From Hungatella sp. UBA3402 (GTDB taxonomy: Bacteria > Bacillota > Clostridia > Lachnospirales > Lachnospiraceae), in contig DEPC01000107.1 of assembly GCA_002358555.1 (NCBI GenBank), positions 1-14,437 of the forward strand: a stretch of DNA of 14,437 nt, in the 5' to 3' direction. The translations under genes were made by a program, and so were the position numbers. The notes beneath the pieces are model-generated. The model was not told the DNA's origin and did no database searches. It saw only the letters and a list, made by a program, of their open reading frames with translations. Below, piece after piece: positions 7,306-14,300 of this stretch (the first letter of the stretch is position 1; each line of letters begins with the position of its first letter).

Positions 7306-9270
7306 TTACCTCAGTATCTGCACATTTTCATCTGTCTCAATGGTACTGCTGATAGGATTCATCCGAATATCTAAATATTTTAGGTTTTCTGCTTGATTTA
7401 AAGGTGATAGCTCAGTTATATAATTATTATTAAGTCCCAGATGGGTTAAATTCTTAAGAGAAGAAGCAAAATTGATATTTGTCAACTGATTTCCATCCAG
7501 ATACAGTTCTTCAAGTCCTGGATATTTGGTCAAAAAATCCGTATGAGCATCCAAAGATACATCATCATACCATACATTGGTCATACCCTGTGAGGACTCA
7601 ACATAGAAATTCTCTTGTAGGTTCACTTCCCGCATCTCTAGCTTCTTAAGAGATGGATTTTCTTTCAGTCTGCCAAAATTAAGCTCAAACATACAATTAT
7701 TCAAATATAACTCCTCAAGTCCCTGATGGTTAAATACATTGGAAATATCTCCCATAATGTCAATATTTCTCTGGTATCCTCCCCATCCGCCATCCTGGCT
7801 GATACCACTGAAGTCAAGAGATTTTAAGTTAGGCATATTGTCAATAAAAGCGACATCTCTTAAAGGTACTGCATAAGTCCATACAGAATAACAGGCAAGC
7901 GTTTCTAGCCCAGTTAACCCTGACATTGCATTGGCCTCATCAATATTACAGCCATGGATAGACAAATGTTTTAAGTTCCCCATATTCTTTAAAAATGAAA
8001 TGGACATAAATCCACTCATTTCCAGGCTTTCAAGCCCTGACAGACCAGATAAATCAAGGTCTTCCTGAGAAGTTCCCTTATCTAATATCAAGGTCTTTAA
8101 TCCTGTAAGAAATTTAATGGGACTGTAATCTTGAATAGAATTGTTATCCTCCAATTTTAAGGAAGTAAGCTGTGTCAATTCCCCTAAAGGCTCCAAGCTG
8201 ATAGCATCTGTTCCAATAAGAGATAATTGTGTTAAATTATCAAGAGATTTTAAAAAACTAAGTTCTCTTATAGAAGAAGATTCTACCTCTAACTGTTCAA
8301 GGCTTATCAGTACAGAAAGTGCTCCATAATCTGTCAGCCCAGTCTGCTGTCCTGACGAAAGAATAGAATCATAATCATCTTCTTCAACCGACAAAACTTT
8401 TAATTGTTTCAATGGCACCAGTTGTTTAAAATCTGGAGAGACAACACCCTCTATATGAAGAACTTCCAGATTTTCAAAAATTCCTATACCTTCCAGACTG
8501 TCTACCCCATCTATCCCCAATTCTATCAACTGCTGGGGAGAAGCGACCAATTTTGCAACTTCTGATAATTCCAGTCGGGAACAAACCAATCCTTTTAATT
8601 CTGTTAGGCTATTAAGAGAGCCATAATCCCAAGTATCAGAAATATCTAGCTTTGTCAGACCACTAAAAAATGCAAAATTATCTCCATTCCAGTCTGCCGC
8701 CTGTAGAGTTAAGGTAATTGGCTTGAAATTCTCATCTTGATAGGGGTCCTGGAAACTATATTCCACTGTGCAAGTCTCCCGTCCAGAAGTAAGACTTAGA
8801 TATTTTACCTTCTGAAGGTCTATCTCTGTAATCCTGTCTATACTTTTTCCAAACATAGCTTCTGTCATAGACTGATAAAGAGGACTGGCAATTAGCACAA
8901 AGTTTAGTTCCTCCTCTTCTTCTTTTAAGTTATCATACTGTTCTTCTGTTGTAGATCGTGTAGAGGAAGTAACTGTGGTTCTTTCCTGGGTTTTTGTCTT
9001 GAGACTGCCTGCAAAAAATCCAGCTCCCACTACAACTGCAAGAAACGCTACCAACACTCCAGCTATTAATCCTGAATTTACAGAATCATTTCGGGTCTGG
9101 CTTTCCTGAGGAGTTCCAGATGGATACTGATGGATATGATAATTGATTGCCTGGTCTTCTTCCACCATAAACTGGCTCTTACAGAATTCACATTCCACGA
9201 TTTTAGGATTATTCTTCGTAGGTTCTAGCTTTCCACCACAAGAAGGACATTTTAAATTTGTTATCTTCAT
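7306..9270 (-). CDS. Zinc-ribbon, single-pass membrane protein with leucine-rich repeats
   Basis: A 654-residue protein with three parts. Residues 8-30 form a zinc ribbon with C8-x2-C11 and C27-x2-C30. Residues about 67-90 are one hydrophobic membrane segment (GLIAGVLVAFLAVVVGAGFF), with K91 and K93 just after it. Residues about 100-122 are a Ser/Thr- and Glu-rich linker. From about 129 an internalin-like cap pattern (ITEIDLQKVKYLSL) leads into irregular leucine-rich repeats over about 204-645, best seen near LEELYLDGNQLTNI and LTHLGLNNNYITEL close to the C terminus. No signal peptide precedes the ribbon. The likely topology is cytoplasmic ribbon and extracytoplasmic repeats, although the lysines after the segment leave this open. 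There is no LPXTG or other sorting signal. Its ATG overlaps the upstream GNAT stop (ATGA), with GAGG 7 nt upstream, indicating coupled translation. Ligand and role are unknown. Confidence 0.9.
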   Translation of the reverse strand: MKITNLKCPSCGGKLEPTKNNPKIVECEFCKSQFMVEEDQAINYHIHQYPSGTPQESQTRNDSVNSGLIAGVLVAFLAVVVGAGFFAGSLKTKTQERTTVTSSTRSTTEEQYDNLKEEEEELNFVLIASPLYQSMTEAMFGKSIDRITEIDLQKVKYLSLTSGRETCTVEYSFQDPYQDENFKPITLTLQAADWNGDNFAFFSGLTKLDISDTWDYGSLNSLTELKGLVCSRLELSEVAKLVASPQQLIELGIDGVDSLEGIGIFENLEVLHIEGVVSPDFKQLVPLKQLKVLSVEEDDYDSILSSGQQTGLTDYGALSVLISLEQLEVESSSIRELSFLKSLDNLTQLSLIGTDAISLEPLGELTQLTSLKLEDNNSIQDYSPIKFLTGLKTLILDKGTSQEDLDLSGLSGLESLEMSGFMSISFLKNMGNLKHLSIHGCNIDEANAMSGLTGLETLACYSVWTYAVPLRDVAFIDNMPNLKSLDFSGISQDGGWGGYQRNIDIMGDISNVFNHQGLEELYLNNCMFELNFGRLKENPSLKKLEMREVNLQENFYVESSQGMTNVWYDDVSLDAHTDFLTKYPGLEELYLDGNQLTNINFASSLKNLTHLGLNNNYITELSPLNQAENLKYLDIRMNPISSTIETDENVQILR

Positions 9271-9842
9271 ATATCTGCCTCGTCTGTTTCATTTTCCAGG
9301 AGAAGAAACTCTAGTTGCCTGTCATAGGGCTCCTGCTCCACATGTTTCTGGCAATGTTCCTGAGCATCCAGACAGCCCAAAGCCTCATAAAACTTCTGAG
9401 TCTCTATTGCAGAATGGCTGCTGATATAAAGCTTTTGGGCACCATGGTCCTTAGCCCAGCAGGCAGCCATATGAAACAGAGTTTTTCCTATACCATATCC
9501 TCTCATATCCTCTGACACATGGAGACTGGTAAGGTCCAGATATTGATTAGTGCTTCCAAAAAGCTTTCCTTCCACAGAAACAAACCCCTTTAAACTTCCT
9601 TCCAAAAATCCTCCCAGTACCATACCTCCTTCATCCAAAGTCCTTGTTAAACATTTCACTAAAAAGCGATAATCCTCTGTACTCCATTGGTCCACAAAAG
9701 GTGCTTTCTGGACAATCCATTGTCCTTCGACTTTCCGCAGACAGTCTGTAACTACCTGATGTCGTTCAAAATCTTGAAACAGCTCCAATCCAAGTTCATG
9801 TTTTTCAATCGTTCTATATTTGATTGAGCAGACTTTTTCCAT
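9267..9842 (-). CDS. GNAT-family N-acetyltransferase
   Basis: A 191-residue acetyl-CoA-dependent N-acetyltransferase. The core covers residues about 75-155: GMVLGGFLEGSLKGFVSVEG at 73-92 (beta strands), LDLTSLHVSEDMRGYGIGKTLF at 102-123 with the acetyl-CoA loop R114-G-Y-G-I-G119, and ISSHSAIETQKFYEALGC at 140-157 as motif B, where a tyrosine lies at the usual general-acid position. The substrate is not known. The ATG lies 3 nt after the hisB stop, and its AAGGGGG ribosome binding site is inside the hisB 3' end, so it is probably expressed with the histidine genes. It overlaps the following LRR gene by 4 nt. It is not one of the recognised histidine-biosynthesis enzymes. Confidence 0.9.
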   Translation of the reverse strand: MEKVCSIKYRTIEKHELGLELFQDFERHQVVTDCLRKVEGQWIVQKAPFVDQWSTEDYRFLVKCLTRTLDEGGMVLGGFLEGSLKGFVSVEGKLFGSTNQYLDLTSLHVSEDMRGYGIGKTLFHMAACWAKDHGAQKLYISSHSAIETQKFYEALGCLDAQEHCQKHVEQEPYDRQLEFLLLENETDEADI

Positions 9843-9845
9843 CTG

Positions 9846-10433
9846 CTACAGCACCCCCTTGGTGGAAAGCACTCCTGCAATCCTCTGGTCAATCTGAACT
9901 GCCTCGTCAAGCGCCTTGGCAAATGCCTTAAATGCTCCTTCAATAATATGATGACAATTCTTTCCTTCCAATTGTTTTATATGTAAATTCATCATAGCAC
10001 CATAAGATACCGCATAAAAAAATTCTCTGACCATCTCTGTCTCTAAATCTCCAACCTTCTCTCGCTCAAGCTGCAAATCATATACCAGATAAGGTCGATT
10101 ACATAAGTCAAGGGAACATAAAATTAGTGCTTCGTCCATAGGAAGAATCTTGGAGCCATATCTGACAATTCCTTTTTTATCTCCTAAAGCTTCTCTAATC
10201 GCTTCTCCAAGAACAATCCCTGTATCTTCAACAGTATGGTGGGTATCTACCTCCAAATCTCCGTTCACACAGAGTTCTAAATCAAAAAATCCATGCCTTG
10301 CAAACCCATATAACATATGGTCAAAAAATCCGATTCCTGTCTCAATCTTCGCCTCTCCGCTGCCATCTAGGTTCAGCTTTAGTCGTATTTTTGTCTCTTT
10401 GGTATTTCGTTCTATGACTGCAGTCCGAGCCAT
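9846..10433 (-). CDS. hisB: Imidazoleglycerol-phosphate dehydratase
   Basis: Monofunctional dehydratase of 195 residues that converts imidazoleglycerol phosphate to imidazoleacetol phosphate in histidine synthesis. It is a manganese enzyme that normally assembles as a 24-mer. Motifs are complete: GIGFFDHML at 33-41 with the metal ligand H39, DTHHTVEDTGIVLGEAI at 63-79 with H65, H66, E69 and D70, MDEALILCSLDLCNRPYLVY near 99-118, and GKNCHHIIEGAFKAFAKAL at 157-175 with H161, H162 and E165. No fused HisN/HisB phosphatase is present. GGAGGAGATAAG stands directly before the ATG, 18 nt after hisD. Confidence 0.98.
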   Translation of the reverse strand: MARTAVIERNTKETKIRLKLNLDGSGEAKIETGIGFFDHMLYGFARHGFFDLELCVNGDLEVDTHHTVEDTGIVLGEAIREALGDKKGIVRYGSKILPMDEALILCSLDLCNRPYLVYDLQLEREKVGDLETEMVREFFYAVSYGAMMNLHIKQLEGKNCHHIIEGAFKAFAKALDEAVQIDQRIAGVLSTKGVL

Positions 10434-10451
10434 CTTATCTCCTCCGTTACC

Positions 10452-11750
10452 TTATTCTTCTTTCTCAAATCTTACTCGGATAGAATTGGCATGAGCTGTC
10501 AGATGTTCTGCCTCTGCAAATGCAATAATATCCTTATGAATTGGCTCTAGTGCTTCCTTAGAATAATAAATAATACTGGATTTCTTAATAAAATCATCTA
10601 CTCCCAAAGGAGAGAAAAATTTGGCTGTTCCATTGGTAGGTAACACATGGTTAGGCCCTGCAAAATAATCTCCCAGAGGTTCTGAGCTATATTCTCCAAT
10701 AAAAATAGCCCCTGCATTGTGAATCTTGGTCATCACCTCAAACGGATTTTGGGTTACAATCTCCAAATGCTCTGAAGCAATGGCATTGGCTGTCTCAACT
10801 GCCTCCTCCATTGTCTCCGCTACCAAAATATAGCCAAAGTTTTCCAAAGATTTCTCCAAAATTTCTTTTCTGGAAAGCTCCTTCACAAATAAATCTACCT
10901 GTTTAGATACATTTTGTGCCAGTTCTTTGCTGGTAGTCACTAAAATCGCAGAAGCAAGTTCATCATGTTCTGCCTGAGATAATAAATCTGCTGCTACAAA
11001 TCTTGGATTTGCTGTCTCATCTGCCAGAACCAAAATCTCACTTGGCCCTGCAATACTATCAATACTTACATGTCCATATACTGCTTTTTTCGCCAATGCT
11101 ACGAAAATATTTCCTGGTCCCACAATTTTGTTGACTCTTGGGATAGATTCTGTTCCAAAGGCCAGAGCTGCCACTGCCTGAGCGCCACCAACCTTATAGA
11201 CTTCTGTTGCTCCAGCCAGATGAGCTGCTGTCAAGGTCACTGGATTTACTTTCCCGTCTTTTCCAGGAGGAGTCACCATGACAATCCGTTTTACTCCTGC
11301 CACCTCAGCAGGAATAATATTCATCAAAACAGAAGACGGATAAGCAGCTTTTCCTCCTGGCACATAGACTCCTACACTCTCTAAAGCTGTCACTTTCTGA
11401 CCCAGAATGCTTCCATCAGGCTTGCTGTCAAACCAACTGTGCTGGATTTGCATCTGATGGTAATCTCGGATATTCTTCATAGCCTTTTTCATAACTTCTA
11501 AAAGCCCTGGTTCTACTTCCTTCATAGCTTCTTGAATTTCTTCTTCTGTCACTCTGATATTAGAAGCATTAACCTCTGCCCCATCAAATTTTTTGGTATA
11601 GGCAAAGACGGCAGAGTCTTTCTTTTCCTTTACTTCATTGACAATCTCTTGAACTACAGCTCCATAGCTATCATAATTATTGGGGTCCCGCTTTAGTAAG
11701 TCTGATAAAATATTTTCTCTTGTAGTTTTATCTAATGTTATTATTTTCAT
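10452..11750 (-). CDS. hisD: Histidinol dehydrogenase
   Basis: Zinc- and NAD-dependent enzyme that oxidises L-histidinol in two steps to L-histidine. The length, 432 residues, is typical. Visible landmarks are the ESVGVYVPGGKAAYPSSVLM block at 124-143, VYKVGGAQAVAALAFGT at 184-200, the KIVGPGNIFVALAKK segment at 208-222, AGPSEILVLAD at 234-244, zinc ligands Q259 and H262 in SQAEHDELASA, the catalytic pair E328-H329 in SEHLEI, D361 in LGDYFAGPNHVLPT, and H420 in LTAHANSIRV. It is separated from hisG by 91 nt that hold an inverted repeat, the largest gap in the histidine series, and followed by hisB after 18 nt. Confidence 0.98.
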   Translation of the reverse strand: MKIITLDKTTRENILSDLLKRDPNNYDSYGAVVQEIVNEVKEKKDSAVFAYTKKFDGAEVNASNIRVTEEEIQEAMKEVEPGLLEVMKKAMKNIRDYHQMQIQHSWFDSKPDGSILGQKVTALESVGVYVPGGKAAYPSSVLMNIIPAEVAGVKRIVMVTPPGKDGKVNPVTLTAAHLAGATEVYKVGGAQAVAALAFGTESIPRVNKIVGPGNIFVALAKKAVYGHVSIDSIAGPSEILVLADETANPRFVAADLLSQAEHDELASAILVTTSKELAQNVSKQVDLFVKELSRKEILEKSLENFGYILVAETMEEAVETANAIASEHLEIVTQNPFEVMTKIHNAGAIFIGEYSSEPLGDYFAGPNHVLPTNGTAKFFSPLGVDDFIKKSSIIYYSKEALEPIHKDIIAFAEAEHLTAHANSIRVRFEKEE

Positions 11751-11784
11751 AATTCTTCACATTTCCTTCTAATTTTTTCTAAGC

Positions 11785-11808
11785 TTGATATCTAGATTAG
11801 GATATCAA
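11785..11808. repeat. 8-bp inverted repeat between hisG and hisD
   Basis: TTGATATC and GATATCAA are perfect inverted arms separated by 8 bases. The arms lie in the 91-nt hisG-hisD gap, 34 nt upstream of the hisD start, and are not followed by a T-run on either strand, so this is not an ordinary intrinsic terminator. It could be an mRNA processing or stability hairpin, or an operator. Confidence 0.5.
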
Positions 11809-11841
11809 TATTGACATATCTAAATAAATTGTTAAGGATTT

Positions 11842-12495
11842 TTATCTTGATGGTTCTTCTTGCAAGACATCCTTTAAACCCTTAATTAATCTAGTAATCC
11901 GTTCATTTTCTCTCTTCATACTCACCTGATTTACAATAACTCTTGCAGACAAGTCACAAATTTCCTCCAAAACTGTAAGACCATTTTCCCGAAGAGTAGA
12001 GCCTGTCTCTACAATATCCACAATGACCTCAGAAAGTCCCACCAGAGGAGCTAATTCAATAGAGCCATTTAGTTTGATAATCTCTACCGTCTGATGTTTT
12101 TTATTGTAGAAATAATCTTTGGCAATCGCTGGATACTTAGTGGCAACTCGTATCAGCTCATGATGCCAAAGTAGCTCTCTTGCTGATTCTGGCCCACAGA
12201 CACACATGTGGCATTTTCCAAAGCCAAGGTCAATCACCTCATAAAGCTTACGCCCCTCTTCCATAATCGTATCCTTGCCGCAGATTCCAATATCAGCAGC
12301 TCCATACTCGACATAGGTAGGTACATCATTAGCTTTTGCCAGAAAGAACCGAACTTGTAGTTTGTCATTTTCAAAAATCAGCTTTCTGGAGTTTTTATCT
12401 TTCATCTCCTCACAGGTAATCCCCACCTTTTCCAAAAGATCCAGAGTCTTATATGCCAGTCTCCCCTTGGTCAAGGCTATTGTCAGATATCCCAT
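11842..12495 (-). CDS. hisG: ATP phosphoribosyltransferase catalytic subunit, short form
   Basis: Catalyses the first, committed step of histidine synthesis: ATP plus PRPP to phosphoribosyl-ATP. At 217 residues it is the short HisG, lacking the C-terminal ACT-like regulatory domain of long forms, so it needs HisZ for activity and feedback control by histidine. Motifs are YLTIALTKGRL at 3-13, YVEYGAADIGICGKDTIMEEG at 61-81, and the PRPP-binding loop IVDIVETGSTLRENG at 158-172. The ATG has AAGGAG about 10 nt upstream, inside hisZ. It overlaps the hisZ 3' end by 47 nt, giving tight co-expression of the two subunits. Confidence 0.97.
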   Translation of the reverse strand: MGYLTIALTKGRLAYKTLDLLEKVGITCEEMKDKNSRKLIFENDKLQVRFFLAKANDVPTYVEYGAADIGICGKDTIMEEGRKLYEVIDLGFGKCHMCVCGPESARELLWHHELIRVATKYPAIAKDYFYNKKHQTVEIIKLNGSIELAPLVGLSEVIVDIVETGSTLRENGLTVLEEICDLSARVIVNQVSMKRENERITRLIKGLKDVLQEEPSR

Positions 12496-13702
12496 AGGTG
12501 TCAGTCTCCTTTCCTTCTGCCTTTATCCAGAGTAGGGTTTGATATCCCTTCCTCCTGGCAAATGCTTTATATTCTTCTATCTCAATCCTGGATGATTTTC
12601 TCACTACCATAGTCTTTTTACCAGTTTTGCGAATTTCCAAGGCAGTTTTTACAGCTTTATCTTGACTTCCTGCCTCATAAACTACCATAGTATGATTGGC
12701 TTCCACAGGTACAAAAATCTTCTGTCTGGACATAGCAAGCATAAGTTGGTCTACAACAATGGCAAATCCCACTGCTGGCACATCTTTTCCAAACTGCTCT
12801 AATAGCTTGTCATACCGTCCTCCAGTTACAATATATTCCCCTGTCCCATAAGTATAAGCCTTGAAAATAATTCCTGTATAATACTGATATTTGCTGAGCA
12901 TTCCCAAATCATAGGATACATACTCAGCCATATTGTAAGATTCCAAAATAGCTTGTACTTTTTCCAGTCGCTCAATGGCTTCTAAAGACCGCCTATTGGT
13001 CACTATGGCTTTTATCTTTCCCATCTGCTCCAAGCTTCCAAACAGCTCTGGCAATTTAAGGAATAATGTCTTTAAAGATTCTGGAAGATTTCTTTTTGAA
13101 ATGAGTTCTTCCACTCCAAAATAGTTTTTATTTTCAATGAGTTCTCGAAGCTTTTCATGAGTTTCCTCATCCATGCCTGCTTCTTCTGTCAATCCCCGAA
13201 AGAATTCCACTTGGCCTAATTCTACCTGGAATTCTTTGAGTCCTGCTGCTTTTAAGGAGTCAATGACCATGGCAATCATCTCTGCATCTGCGCCACTGCT
13301 ATCATCTCCAATCAACTCGACTCCAGTCTGGGTAATCTCCTTTAATCGTCCCTGATAGCTAGAGTTATTGATAAATGTCCTCTCCCTATAGCATAGCCGC
13401 ACTGGCATAGTCTCATCAAAAAAATATTTTCCCACACACCGAGCAATGGCTGGAGTCATATCAGGTCGCAAAACCAGAGTATTATTGTCACGGTCAAAAA
13501 ATTTAAACATCTCCTGGGACGTGACACTGCCCCTTTCTTTGTTAAAAATGTCAAAATATTCAAAAGTAGGAGTTTCAATATCTTCATATCCATACAGATG
13601 AAACATATTGCTGATTTTCTCCTGTACTGCTAACTTTCTGGCACATTCCCCATTGTAAATATCTCGGACCCCTTCCGGGGTATGTAATAAACTTACAGCC
13701 AT
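12449..13702 (-). CDS. hisZ: ATP phosphoribosyltransferase regulatory subunit (HisRS-like)
   Basis: A paralogue of the histidyl-tRNA synthetase catalytic core that forms a hetero-octamer with short HisG and carries the histidine feedback site. It has 417 residues. Landmarks are LLHTPEGVRDI at 5-15, RPDMTPAIARCV at 79-90, VRLCYRERTF at 101-110, YQGRLKEITQTGVELIG at 116-132 (a motif 2 relative), and YQYYTGIIFKAYTYGTGEY leading to TGGRYDKLLEQFG near 290. The last 85 residues (from about MVVYEAGSQDKAV) form an alpha/beta segment that resembles a reduced anticodon-binding-type domain. A genuine HisRS is unlikely given the adjacent short hisG and non-synthetase motif details. AGGAG lies 7 nt upstream of the ATG. 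It is the first gene of the histidine series. Confidence 0.95.
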   Translation of the reverse strand: MAVSLLHTPEGVRDIYNGECARKLAVQEKISNMFHLYGYEDIETPTFEYFDIFNKERGSVTSQEMFKFFDRDNNTLVLRPDMTPAIARCVGKYFFDETMPVRLCYRERTFINNSSYQGRLKEITQTGVELIGDDSSGADAEMIAMVIDSLKAAGLKEFQVELGQVEFFRGLTEEAGMDEETHEKLRELIENKNYFGVEELISKRNLPESLKTLFLKLPELFGSLEQMGKIKAIVTNRRSLEAIERLEKVQAILESYNMAEYVSYDLGMLSKYQYYTGIIFKAYTYGTGEYIVTGGRYDKLLEQFGKDVPAVGFAIVVDQLMLAMSRQKIFVPVEANHTMVVYEAGSQDKAVKTALEIRKTGKKTMVVRKSSRIEIEEYKAFARRKGYQTLLWIKAEGKETDTYGISDNSLDQGETGI

Positions 13703-13729
13703 ACTGTCTCTCCTGTCATTGTTGTATAC

Positions 13730-13777
13730 TTTATACAGAAAATATTTTGCCTAAAGGACAACTAATTTCTGTATAAA
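13730..13777 (-). repeat. 12-bp perfect inverted repeat in the hisZ leader
   Basis: TTTATACAGAAA and TTTCTGTATAAA are exact inverted arms with 24 bases between them. The spacer can itself fold through TTGTC and GGCAA around the loop CTTTA, so the RNA could form an extended hairpin. It ends 27 nt before the hisZ ATG and lies downstream of the candidate -10 element. No T-run follows, so it is not an intrinsic terminator. It could be an operator for a dimeric repressor of the histidine genes or an RNA control element. Confidence 0.65.
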
Positions 13778-13807
13778 CCTGCCTTTCATTTTACTACATT
13801 TTTTTGG

Positions 13808-13813
13808 ATTATA
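13808..13813 (-). promoter_or_regulatory. Candidate -10 element for the histidine operon
   Basis: The minus strand carries a perfect TATAAT 105 nt before the hisZ ATG. The best -35 partners (TGACAA or CTGACA) are spaced 19-20 bases away, longer than optimal and embedded in the preceding terminator stem, so this is a tentative assignment. It would place transcription start near 13800 and leave the inverted repeat inside the leader RNA. Confidence 0.4.
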
Positions 13814-13818
13814 CAATG

Positions 13819-13843
13819 AAAAAGAGTCCTGTTTGTCAGACTC
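13819..13843 (-). terminator. Intrinsic terminator-like hairpin upstream of hisZ
   Basis: On the minus strand GAGTCTG pairs with CAGGACTC (one bulged G) around the loop ACAAA and is followed by TTTTTCATT. It is the second of two terminators between ptsH and hisZ. It could be a back-up terminator for ptsH or part of an attenuator-like arrangement. Confidence 0.65.
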
Positions 13844-13883
13844 CTCGTTTAGCCCCCAAAATATCCTTTGACTGACAGCAATG

Positions 13884-13932
13884 AAAAAGGAGTTGCTGTT
13901 TCCAGATTTATCATCTGCGTCACAGCAACCCC
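13884..13932 (-). terminator. Intrinsic terminator downstream of ptsH
   Basis: On the minus strand, starting 23 nt after the ptsH stop, an 11-bp outer stem (GGGGTTGCTGT with ACAGCAACTCC, one G-T wobble) encloses an inner stem CAGAT/ATCTG with loop GATAA, and is followed by TTTTTCATT. The stem is long and GC-containing with a T-run, the signature of a strong rho-independent terminator for ptsH. Confidence 0.82.
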
Positions 13933-13955
13933 CACCAATTACGCTAAGTCGGAGA

Positions 13956-14222
13956 TTACATCTCACCTAAACCAGATTCGATTGCTTTGGAGATAGTATC
14001 CATAGCATTTGCTTCATCTTCACCATCACAAATCAATGTGATTTCTGTGCCACACTTAATTCCAGCAGCCATAACATTCAGCACGCTCTTTGCAATCACT
14101 CTCTTCTCGCCGCACTCAATGATAACGTCGCATTTGAACTTCATAGCTGTTTGGGATAAAACTCCTGCTGGTCTTAAATGAAGACCGGATGGATTGACTA
14201 CTGTTAATGTCTTTGAAAGCAT
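13956..14222 (-). CDS. ptsH: Phosphocarrier protein HPr
   Basis: Small cytoplasmic phosphocarrier of the PEP-dependent sugar phosphotransferase system: it takes phosphate from Enzyme I on His15 and passes it to EIIA proteins. The start chosen gives 88 residues, the standard HPr size. GLHLRPAG at 13-20 contains the phosphorylated H15 and R17. KSVLNVMAAGI at 45-55 contains S46, the HPr kinase/phosphorylase site used in Firmicutes carbon catabolite control; family members more often read KSIMGVMSLG here. The frame extends upstream to 14258, but the ATG at 14222 has AAGGAG 9 nt upstream and restores the canonical N terminus. It has its own promoter and a strong terminator, so it is probably monocistronic. 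Enzyme I is not adjacent. Confidence 0.96.
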   Translation of the reverse strand: MLSKTLTVVNPSGLHLRPAGVLSQTAMKFKCDVIIECGEKRVIAKSVLNVMAAGIKCGTEITLICDGEDEANAMDTISKAIESGLGEM

Positions 14223-14231
14223 AATATTATT

Positions 14232-14237
14232 CTCCTT
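14232..14237 (-). promoter_or_regulatory. Ribosome binding site that sets the ptsH start
   Basis: AAGGAG on the minus strand, nine bases before ATG at 14222. It excludes the longer frame starting at 14258, which would add 12 lysine-rich residues not seen in HPr proteins. Confidence 0.8.
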
Positions 14238-14271
14238 CTTATCCTTATTTTGATACAACCCTCGTAAGTAA

Positions 14272-14300
14272 ATTTTAGTACAATTCTCTTTCTATGTCAA
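14272..14300 (-). promoter_or_regulatory. Sigma-A promoter of ptsH
   Basis: The minus strand has TTGACA at 14300-14295 and TAAAAT at 14277-14272 with exactly 17 bases between, a near-consensus housekeeping promoter. The expected start is near 14265, giving a leader of about 43 nt. The -35 hexamer lies within the last two sense codons of queH. Confidence 0.8.

Noticed and set aside
13703..13955. T-box riboswitch for histidine upstream of hisZ
   Set aside because: The conserved T-box string (AGGGUGGNACCGCG) and a specifier stem are absent. The hairpins present are terminators or symmetric elements.
13751..13966. 71-codon minus-strand open frame between ptsH and hisZ
   Set aside because: It runs through both terminator stems and part of the inverted repeat, overlaps the ptsH end, and has no Shine-Dalgarno sequence or sensible composition. 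It is not a histidine leader peptide: there is no run of histidine codons.
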